NCBI GenBank assembly: GCA_017084465.1
Contig: CP070896.1
Location: 5,259,501-5,323,500 of the forward strand
Source of the DNA: Lacrimispora xylanisolvens
GTDB taxonomy: Bacteria; Bacillota; Clostridia; Lachnospirales; Lachnospiraceae
DNA length: 64,000 nt
Direction: 5' to 3'
The position numbers and the translations under genes were made by a program. Under the pieces are notes generated by a model that did not search any database, was not told the origin of the DNA, and saw only the letters and a program-made list of their open reading frames with translations. Below, one piece after another: positions 54,787 to 62,261 of the stretch (positions within the stretch are counted from its first letter, which is position 1; each line of letters opens with the position of its first letter).

Positions 54787-54815
54787 TTGACAAAATGCCT
54801 GGAAGCGATTAATAT
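54787..54815 (+). promoter_or_regulatory. eda-kdgK promoter
   Basis: TTGACA (54787-54792), 17 bp, TAATAT (54810-54815). Confidence 0.75.
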
Positions 54816-54847
54816 TTCAAGTATAAGAATCGTAAATATGAAGTTAA

Positions 54848-54861
54848 TTCGTATATGCGAA
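54848..54861. promoter_or_regulatory. IclR-type operator, copy 2
   Basis: TTCGTATATGCGAA within the near-perfect palindrome AATTCG...CGAATT, about 30 bp downstream of the expected transcript start, a repression position. Confidence 0.75.
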
Positions 54862-54887
54862 TTCAAAAAAAGGAGAGAAGAACAATC

Positions 54888-55538
54888 ATGAAAAAAGAAC
54901 AAGTTTTATCAAAGATGAAAAAAGACTGTCTGGTTGCTGTTGTTCGTGCAAAAAGCCTGGAGCAGGGCGAGAAAGTCGTTGATGCAATCATTGCAGGCGG
55001 AATCAATTTTATTGAAATCACTATGACTATGGATGAAGGAAACCCAATTGAATTCATCGCTAAAATGTCTGAAAAATATAGCACCAATGAAGATGTTGTA
55101 ATCGGTGCAGGTACAGTACTTGATCCTGAAACTGCAAGAGCAGCAATCCTTGCAGGAGCTAACTATGTGGTAAGCCCAGGCTTAAACGTAGAGACAATCA
55201 AGCTTTGCAACCGTTACAGAGTACCGATGCTCCCAGGTGTTATGACTCCAACCGAAGCTATCACTGCACTGGAATGCGGCTGTGACATCATTAAGATTTT
55301 CCCAGGCAACATCATGGGACCAGCAGCGATCAGCTCCTTTAAAGGACCCCTTCCCCAGGGTGATTTCATGCCATCCGGCGGTGTTGACGTTGATAACGTT
55401 GATAAGTGGATCAAGGCAGGTGCATATGCAGTTGGAACAGGCAGCAGCCTGACAAAGGGCGCTAACACAGGCGATTTTGCAGCAGTTACAGCAAAAGCAA
55501 AAGAATTTGTTGAAGCAGTAGCAGCAGCTCGCAAATAA
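54888..55538 (+). CDS. eda: 2-keto-3-deoxy-6-phosphogluconate (KDPG) aldolase
   Basis: 216 residues. Class I aldolase barrel: VAVVRAKSLEQGEKVV, FIEITMTMDEGNPIEF (catalytic Glu), VIGAGTVLDPETA, CDIIKIFPGNIMGPA (Schiff-base Lys) and FMPSGGVDVDNVDKW. Splits KDPG into pyruvate and glyceraldehyde-3-phosphate, the last step of uronate degradation. ATG 54888 with AGGAGAG upstream; a longer frame from 54855 has no function. kdgK follows 34 bp later. Codon use is strongly biased to common codons, suggesting high expression. Confidence 0.95.
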   Translation: MKKEQVLSKMKKDCLVAVVRAKSLEQGEKVVDAIIAGGINFIEITMTMDEGNPIEFIAKMSEKYSTNEDVVIGAGTVLDPETARAAILAGANYVVSPGLNVETIKLCNRYRVPMLPGVMTPTEAITALECGCDIIKIFPGNIMGPAAISSFKGPLPQGDFMPSGGVDVDNVDKWIKAGAYAVGTGSSLTKGANTGDFAAVTAKAKEFVEAVAAARK

Positions 55539-55572
55539 TAGAAAACAACTTAAGAATTAAGGAGAATACAAA

Positions 55573-56604
55573 ATGGCAAAGATCGTAACCATGGGCGAGA
55601 TCATGTTAAGATTATCTACCCCGAACAATGAAAAGTTTATTCAGGCAGATGAGTTTGATGTAAATTACGGCGGCGGCGAAGCAAACGTTGCTGTTTCTCT
55701 TGCAAATTACGGACATGAAGCAGAATTCGTTTCTGCAGTTCCGAAGAACCCAATCGGTGATTGCGCAGTTGCAGCATTAAGAAAATACAATGTTGGAACA
55801 AAGCACATTGCAAAGACCGGTGAAAGACTTGGTATCTACTTCTTAGAGACAGGCTCTGCTATGAGAGCTTCTACAGTTGTATATGACAGAGCACATTCCT
55901 CTATCTCTACTGCAACTGCAGCAGACTTCAACTTCGATGAGATCTTCGAGGGCGCAGACTGGTTCCACTTTACAGGAATCACTCCTGCTGTCAGCGACAG
56001 CGCAGCTGAACTGACCGAGGCAGCTTTAAAGGCAGCTAAGGCTCATGGCGTTACTGTATCCGTTGACTTAAACTTCCGTAAGAAATTATGGTCTTCTGAG
56101 AAAGCACAGAAGGTTATGACTAACTTAATGCAGTATGTTGACGTATGTATCGGTAACGAAGAAGATGCAGAGAAAGTACTTGGCTTCAAGCCAGGCAACA
56201 CTGATGTTACTTCCGGAGAACTGGAATTACAGGGATATGTTGACATCTTCAATCAGATGGTTGACAAGTTCAACTTCAAATATGTAATCAGCTCTTTACG
56301 TGAAAGCCATTCCGCTTCCGATAACGGCTGGTCTGCATGTATTATGGATGGAGCTACCCGTGAGTTCTATCACTCCAGAAAGTATCACGTTACACCAATC
56401 GTAGACCGTGTAGGCGGCGGAGATTCCTTCGCAGCAGGCGTTATCTGCGGTATGGCTGATAAGAAAGATTTCAAGGCTGCTCTGGAATATGCAGTAGCTG
56501 CTTCCGCATTAAAGCACACCATTCCTGGCGACTTTAACCTTGTATCCAGAGAAGATGTTGACAGCCTTGCTGGCGGTGACGGATCAGGACGTGTTCAGAG
56601 ATAA
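55573..56604 (+). CDS. kdgK: 2-keto-3-deoxygluconate kinase (PfkB family)
   Basis: 343 residues. PfkB marks: GGGEANVAVSLANYG (about residues 34-48), substrate region YDRAHSSIS, VSVDLNFRKKLW and the ATP/anion-hole motif DRVGGGDSFAAGVICG with the catalytic Asp. It makes KDPG from KDG for the aldolase encoded before it. Ends in a strong terminator. A second, diverged copy follows at 56719. Confidence 0.92.
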   Translation: MAKIVTMGEIMLRLSTPNNEKFIQADEFDVNYGGGEANVAVSLANYGHEAEFVSAVPKNPIGDCAVAALRKYNVGTKHIAKTGERLGIYFLETGSAMRASTVVYDRAHSSISTATAADFNFDEIFEGADWFHFTGITPAVSDSAAELTEAALKAAKAHGVTVSVDLNFRKKLWSSEKAQKVMTNLMQYVDVCIGNEEDAEKVLGFKPGNTDVTSGELELQGYVDIFNQMVDKFNFKYVISSLRESHSASDNGWSACIMDGATREFYHSRKYHVTPIVDRVGGGDSFAAGVICGMADKKDFKAALEYAVAASALKHTIPGDFNLVSREDVDSLAGGDGSGRVQR

Positions 56605-56665
56605 TCAGGCTGAACTGTTTTCGGCAGTAGATATGACTGCCTCTAACTGAACGAGGAAAGACATC

Positions 56666-56696
56666 GGGGGTCATTATGCATGACCCCCTTTTTTAG
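56666..56696 (+). terminator. eda-kdgK terminator
   Basis: GGGGGTCA / TGACCCCC stem followed by TTTTTT. Confidence 0.9.
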
Positions 56697-56718
56697 AATC
56701 TATGGAGGAACGATCAAG

Positions 56719-57744
56719 ATGAGTGACAGACCATTTGATTTATTAAGCCTGGGAGAATTGCTTTTACGTCTGTCTCCGGACGGAGTGGAAAGACTGGTCC
56801 GGGGAGATTCCTTTCAGAAACAGGTTGGTGGAGCAGAGTTAAACGTTGCGGTAGGAGCGGCTCTTTTAGGACTTCATACCGGTGTGGTTACCCAGCTTCC
56901 TGCCAATGATATGGGAAATTTTGTAAAGAACAAAGTGCGTTCTTATGGAATCAGTGATGATTATTTTGTTTATGATAACAGCTCCAATGCCAGACTTGGA
57001 CTTTATTATTACGAATATGGTGCATATCCGAGAAAACCCAAGGTAATTTACGACAGAAAGAACAGCTCTTTCTATAATATCAGTGAAGCCTCTTTTCCAG
57101 AGGACATGTACAAAGCAACCACCTGCTTTCATACCACCGGCATTACCCTTGCTCTGTGTGAGAATACGAGAAAGACTGCCATTGATATGATACGCAAATT
57201 CAAAGAGAGCGGCACCATCATTTCTTTTGATGTAAATTTCCGGGGTAATTTATGGACAGGAGAGGAAGCAAGAGCCTGCATCGAGCAGATCCTTCCTTTT
57301 GTGGACATTTTCTTCTGTTCGGAAGATACAGCTAGGCTGACCTTCAAAAAAGAAGGAACTGCCAAAGAAATGATGAAGAGCTTTACAAAAGATTATCCCA
57401 TTTCCATCGTGGCTTCTACGCAGAGAATCGTACATAGCCCGAAGAGCCATACGTTCGGTTCCATTATTTACGATGCTGCAAGAAACGAATATTATGAGGA
57501 AGAACCATACCATAATATTGATGTTGTTGACCGGATTGGAAGCGGAGATGCTTATATAGCAGGTGCACTTTATGGCCTTTTAAGTACTGGCGGTGACTGC
57601 ATGAAAGCAGTTCAGTACGGCAATGCCACTGCGGCTTTAAAGAACACCATACCAGGTGATCTTCCAACCTCTGATTTAAGTGAAGTGAATACTGTAATTC
57701 GGGAGCATAATGATAAGGGACCTCAAAGCGAGATGAGCAGGTAG
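56719..57744 (+). CDS. second PfkB-family sugar kinase, KdgK paralogue
   Basis: 341 residues from ATG 56719 (GGAGG at 56704). Same layout as KdgK: LSLGELLLRLSPDGVERL start, VGGAELNVAVGAALLGL, YDRKNSSFYNISEA, SFDVNFRGNLW and DRIGSGDAYIAGALYG (catalytic Asp). It shares the GE.L.RLSP start and YDR motif with the upstream enzyme but differs widely elsewhere, so it is an old duplication, perhaps for 2-keto-3-deoxygalactonate or a related acid. It lies beyond the eda-kdgK terminator and may depend on read-through or its own start. Confidence 0.85.
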   Translation: MSDRPFDLLSLGELLLRLSPDGVERLVRGDSFQKQVGGAELNVAVGAALLGLHTGVVTQLPANDMGNFVKNKVRSYGISDDYFVYDNSSNARLGLYYYEYGAYPRKPKVIYDRKNSSFYNISEASFPEDMYKATTCFHTTGITLALCENTRKTAIDMIRKFKESGTIISFDVNFRGNLWTGEEARACIEQILPFVDIFFCSEDTARLTFKKEGTAKEMMKSFTKDYPISIVASTQRIVHSPKSHTFGSIIYDAARNEYYEEEPYHNIDVVDRIGSGDAYIAGALYGLLSTGGDCMKAVQYGNATAALKNTIPGDLPTSDLSEVNTVIREHNDKGPQSEMSR

Positions 57745-57762
57745 GTAAATAAGATCCATTGA

Positions 57763-57804
57763 CAGGCGGAACAGGATAATGAAAATCCTGCTCCGCCTGA
57801 TTTA
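57763..57804 (+). terminator. terminator
   Basis: CAGGCGGA-ACAGGAT pairs with ATCCTG-CTCCGCCTG, followed by ATTTAAT. Confidence 0.75.
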
Positions 57805-57830
57805 ATATGATAGTGATCATCCTACAATGA

Positions 57831-57846
57831 ATTTAAACCTTTAAAT
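57831..57846. promoter_or_regulatory. LacI-type operator, site 1 of 3
   Basis: ATTTAAACCTTTAAAT; one base from the perfect palindrome of site 2. Confidence 0.65.
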
Positions 57847-57893
57847 AAAATAACAGAATCTGAGTCATATAATAATAAATTTATAATGCATAA

Positions 57894-57922
57894 TTGACAA
57901 AATAAAAATTATATTATATAGT
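57894..57922 (+). promoter_or_regulatory. promoter of the ABC-GH127 operon
   Basis: TTGACA (57894-57899), 17 bp, TATAGT (57917-57922). A second possible start uses TTAATA (57931), 16 bp, TATAAT (57953), which puts operator site 2 over its transcript start. Confidence 0.6.
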
Positions 57923-57963
57923 TAGATTAGTTAATATGTGTAATAAAAGTTCTATAATTTATA

Positions 57964-57979
57964 ATTTAAACGTTTAAAT
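57964..57979. promoter_or_regulatory. LacI-type operator, site 2 of 3
   Basis: Perfect palindrome ATTTAAACGTTTAAAT with the central CG common in LacI-family operators. Confidence 0.75.
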
Positions 57980-58033
57980 AACGCTGATGCTGAAAGATTC
58001 TTTATTATCTTTTAGCTATTCTTAAACATGCTA

Positions 58034-58049
58034 ATTTAAACGATTAAAT
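58034..58049. promoter_or_regulatory. LacI-type operator, site 3 of 3
   Basis: ATTTAAACGATTAAAT, 24 bp before the first gene of the operon. Confidence 0.65.
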
Positions 58050-58072
58050 AAATAATCTGGAGGGAAAATTTT

Positions 58073-59342
58073 ATGAGAAGGAAGAAATTATGGGGATTAC
58101 TTTTTCTGACAGCGGCTGCAGTGGGAATGCTGGCCGGTTGCAGCACAAAGGCAGGAGAGACAGCCGGGGGTGCAAAAAAAGACGGAGGGCAGAAGGTTAC
58201 CATCGCTGTATGGAATGAACCCAATAAGGATGAGGCGCTGAATATGTACGCCCAGGCAGAAAAGGCAACCGGGATTAAAGTGGAAGTAACGGTAATTCCG
58301 GAAAGCGACTATTCTTCCAAGCTAAATCAGATGGTTTCCACAGGGGATAATTCTGCGGACATCTATGTGATCTGGGAGAATGATATTGCCAATTTTGCCA
58401 AGGCAAAAGGAATCATTCCCATGGATGATTACCTGAAAAATTCAACCGTTAAAACAGGAGATTTTATTGACGCAGTTTCCGCACTGTCCGCTGGGCTTGG
58501 AGGTACATACGGTCTGCCGTGGTGTGCTGCGACAGAGCTTCTTTTCTATAATAAAGATATGTTTGATGCTGCCGGAATTTCTTATCCAGACAACAACTGG
58601 TCCTATGAGGATTATAAGTCTGCTGCAGAAAAGCTGACCCAAAAGGCGGCTGACGGTACAACCAAACAGTATGGCTGTACACTTCCCAATACCCAGACCT
58701 GGTGGGCGGGAATTGGCGGTGCAGGGGATCAGGTATACGATCCTTCCAAGGGCCAGATGGTCATTGGCGACGGAGCGGTATCCTTTGTCTCAGACGTAGC
58801 TGCTATGGCAAAAAACGGGGTAATGCCGGAACCATCTTCCGATACGGCAGATTTATTTGCTTCTGGTAAGGCGGCTATGAGCTGGCAGGGAAGCTGGAAT
58901 ATCGGAACTTATGGAAGCAGCCTTCCCTTTCAGTGGGATATTGCTACCATTCCTACAGATAAGGTGAAATACAATACCCTTCATACCGGCTTTTACAGCA
59001 TTAACGCAAAAAGTAAGAACCAGGATGCCGCATTTAAGGTAATCGAATATCTGATGGGAGAAGAGGGGCAGACCATTAACTCAAAGTCCAGCGGCAATCC
59101 ATCTGCCATCAAATCCATTGCTGAAAAAGGTGCATGGAAGGTGGAAAGTGCCACTACCATAAAAACTGGGATGCGATGACCGATTCGTTAAAAGCCGGGG
59201 TTTTCGGATATACCTGTCTTCCTTCCGGAGTTACCAACAATGCAGTCAGCGAATTTAACGCGGCAGTACTTGGTCAGAAGACACCCGAAGAAGCTGTAAA
59301 AAAAAAGCCGATGCCTATGCCCGGGAAACCATTGGCTACTAA
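58073..59342 (+). CDS. ABC transporter sugar-binding lipoprotein (two frameshifts)
   Basis: About 423 residues when repaired: one A missing in A5 59161-59165 (joins ATTIKN to WDAMTDSLKAG) and a length error in A9 59298-59306 (ending ...ADAYARETIGY at the stop 59342). Lipobox MLAGC (Cys about 23). Family 1 extracellular solute-binding protein: KVTIAVWNEPNKDEALN, DIYVIWENDIANFA, GLPWCAATELLFYNKDMF, FASGKAAMSWQGSWN. It captures an oligosaccharide for the two permeases that follow. The ATPase is not in the operon, as usual for CUT1 systems that share MsmK. Confidence 0.88.
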
Positions 59343-59365
59343 AAGATAAGCCGGAAGGAACGTGT

Positions 59366-60305
59366 ATGATAATGGAAAAAAAGAAAGCAGTAAGACGGCG
59401 AAGAAAAAAAGCTTATGAATCATTTGACAGCCTATGCTTTTTTTGTGCTCCGTGGATGGTAGGATTTGTATGCTTCACCCTGTTTCCCATTGCCTTTTTT
59501 ATTTGCTGTCAGTCTGACAAACCGGAAACTGAGTGGTGTTTCCCAGTTCATAGGCCTGGCCAATTATGTAACTATGTTTCAAAGTGCCACGTTTTGGAAT
59601 TCCATTGGTGTAACCTTATTTTTTCACAATTGTTATGATGGTCGTAACGACTGTATGGGCTGTAATTATGGCACTGCTGCTAAATTACAGGCAAAGGCTC
59701 AATGGTATCTTTCAGTTTTTTGTTATTTTCTACCGTCGGTTATTCCGACGGTAGCACTTGCCTATACATTCCGAACCATATTCGGAAAGGAAGCAGGGCT
59801 TTTAAACGGGATTATTTCTGCATTAGCAGGTAAGAATGTGATGGTTAACTGGCTGTACGACAGCCGTACCGTCTATGTGGCTTTGTTCTTTATCACTCTG
59901 TTTACGTACAACACAGGACAAATGATGCTGATATTCCGATCCGGGTTAAATGATGTGCCCAGAGAGCTTTATGAGGCATGTGAAATTGATGGAGCCAACC
60001 CGTTAAAAAAAAAAATTCTTTCGGATTACCCTTCCCATGATATCCCCATCATCCTGTTTAATGCGGTTATGGGTTGTATCAGTGCATTGAATGGCTCATT
60101 TGCTCTTTTATATCCACTGACTGGAGAAAATGGTGATCCAAATGGAATGTCACAGGTGCTCAGCCTTCTGATCTATAAAGAAGCATTCAGCAATATGAAG
60201 GTAGGATATGCCTGTGCCATGTCTGTCATACTGTTTCTGATTGCGTGTTGTTTCGGCATCGGTATATTTGCAATCTCAAAAAAGATTGTTTACTATGAAA
60301 ATTAA
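59366..60305 (+). CDS. ABC sugar permease 1, MalF-like (five frameshifts)
   Basis: About 312 residues when repaired. Breaks, all in runs: T6 59495-59500 (+1), T6 59619-59624 (+1), T6 59716-59721 (-1), A11 60005-60015 (+1), C4 60044-60047 (-1). Corrected reading gives SLTNRKLSGVSQFIGLANY, FFTIVMMVVTTVWAVIMALL, PSVIPTVALAYTFRTIFG and the EAA loop ELYEACEIDGANPLKK-FFRITLPMISP, as in MalF-type permeases with six helices. Five single-base indels in 550 bp with every fragment still conserved argue for sequencing errors. Partner of the next gene. Confidence 0.8.
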
Positions 60306-60317
60306 AGGGGGAGAGAC

Positions 60318-61169
60318 ATGAAATCAGCTAAAACAAAAAGAAGAGCCAGCCGGATTCTGGTTTTTATAATGAAAATTCTGGTTGGGATAATCATGTTTTC
60401 TCCGATTATCTGGGTAATTACCGGTTCCTTTAAAACCTTAACAGAGTTTACTTCATCATCTGGTATTTTCCCCCAAAAAGGGACTGTAGAAAACTATAAG
60501 TATATTTTTTATCACTCCAACTATGTGCTTTATGTCAGAAATACTGTTCTTCTGATGGCGGGAACCACGGCGGGAACTTTAATTTCCTCCTCACTGGTTG
60601 CCTATCCCCTGGCCAGAATGGAGTTTCCTGGGAAAAATCTGATTTTTTCCCTGATTGTAGGAACAATGATGATTCCCAATATCGCACTCATTGTTCCCCA
60701 GTATATCATGTTTGGAAAAATTGGCTGGCTGGATTCTTTGCTTCCAATGATTGTCCCCGCATTTTTTGCCTATCCTTATAACGTATTTCTGTTCCGGCAG
60801 TTTTTTCGTTCTATCCCGAAGGAACTGGATGAGGCTGCTACCATGGATGGCTGCAGCAGAATCGGTATCTTTTTCCGTGTGCTGATACCTTTATCAAAGT
60901 CAACCTTTACCACAATTGGTGTGTTGTCCTGCGTCTTCTGGTGGAATGAACTGACCCAGCCGGTTTTTTACATAAACAGTGATAGATGGAGGACTCTGAC
61001 CATTGCACTTATGACCACATTTATGTATACTTCAGGTAACGCGTTTGTAATAAACTGGCCTTCCATAATGGCTGCCTCCACGCTTATGATTCTGCCTCCC
61101 ATGCTGCTTTATCTGTTTGGATCCAGATTTTTAGTGGAAGGAATTAAAACGTCCGGGCTGAAGGGCTAA
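60318..61169 (+). CDS. ABC sugar permease 2, MalG-like
   Basis: 283 residues, six membrane segments. EAA motif ELDEAATMDGCSRIGIFFRVLIPL (about residues 172-195), which docks on the ATPase; IGVLSCVFWWNELTQPVFY and the C-terminal GIKTSGLKG are typical of MalG-type proteins. Intact. GGGGGAG ribosome site. It follows permease 1 by 12 bp. Confidence 0.93.
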   Translation: MKSAKTKRRASRILVFIMKILVGIIMFSPIIWVITGSFKTLTEFTSSSGIFPQKGTVENYKYIFYHSNYVLYVRNTVLLMAGTTAGTLISSSLVAYPLARMEFPGKNLIFSLIVGTMMIPNIALIVPQYIMFGKIGWLDSLLPMIVPAFFAYPYNVFLFRQFFRSIPKELDEAATMDGCSRIGIFFRVLIPLSKSTFTTIGVLSCVFWWNELTQPVFYINSDRWRTLTIALMTTFMYTSGNAFVINWPSIMAASTLMILPPMLLYLFGSRFLVEGIKTSGLKG

Positions 61170-61202
61170 ACAGGGAAAAGGAAAGGAGAGAGTAGAGAAT
61201 AC

Positions 61203-62244
61203 ATGACACTAAAGGAAATTGCATCAATGGCAGGAGTTTCCGTGGCAACGGTATCGTATGTTTTAAATAATACGGCACAGGTCAGTGATGAAACCAGAAA
61301 AAAGGTAGAGAAAATTATCAAGGAAACCGGTTATCGGTCCAATATCCTGGCAAAGAGCTTAAGAAGGAATGAATCCTTTCTGGTAGGAGTGATTGTAGAG
61401 GATGTAACAGTTTGGCATACAGCTTATATCATAGACGGAATCAATGAGATTGCAGAAGCAAGAGGCTATAACACTATACTGAGCAATTTAAGGCTGTTAA
61501 ATAAAATTGAATCCCAGTTCGATCACATTTCCAACTATCAGAAGGATATTGATAAGGCACTGGATGTAATGATCGGAATGCAGGTGGACGGCATTATTTA
61601 CGTAGGCATGCATGACCGGAAAATAAGTCATATCCTGGGCAATATTAAAACCGGTGGTTTACTGCTACTGTTACACAGACGGAGAAGGATCATCGGTTCG
61701 ATATAGCAATGAAAAGACAGTTTATCATATGACAAAAATGCTCATTGAAAACGGACATAGAGAGTTTGGGGTTATTAATGGATTAAAAGAGTCAGAACCC
61801 GCCGCATTAAGGTACAATGGTTTTTTAAAAGCTTTAAACGAGGCCGGCATCACCATGAAAGAGGAGAATATAACCTGTGGGAACTGGAAGTACCGGGAAG
61901 GAAAAGAAGCTGCGAAAAAACTATTGAACAAAAATGATCACCCCACAGCTATTATGGCAATGAATGATGATATGGCAGTGGGTGTCTGTGATGCAGCAAG
62001 AGAGCTGGGACTGAAAGTACCTGATGATGTTTCTGTTACAGGCTTTGACAACTCCGATATTATTCAATACGTAACGCCAAGGATTACAACCGTGGAACGG
62101 CCATTGCAGGAGATGGGATACCGCGCTATGGAGCTGCTGCTTGAAAATGTAAGTGGAGTCAGCGTTGGAGATGTGAGCATCACACTTCCCTGCACTCTGA
62201 TTGAAGGGGAGTCGGTAAAAAAACTGAATCAGGAAAATAGATAG
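61203..62244 (+). CDS. LacI-family regulator (one frameshift)
   Basis: About 347 residues when one A is removed from A4 61647-61650 (joins ISHILGNIK to PVVYCYCYTDGEGSSVRYSN). HTH: TLKEIASMAGVSVATVSYVLNNTAQVSDETRKKVEKIIKETGY; sensor domain with FLVGVIVEDVTVW, GFDNSDIIQYVTPRITTVERP. It sits between the permeases and the GH127 gene and is the natural candidate to bind the three ATTTAAACGnTTAAAT palindromes ahead of the operon, with an arabinose-type sugar as inducer. Confidence 0.88.
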
Positions 62245-62261
62245 CAGAGCGAGGAAAAGGT

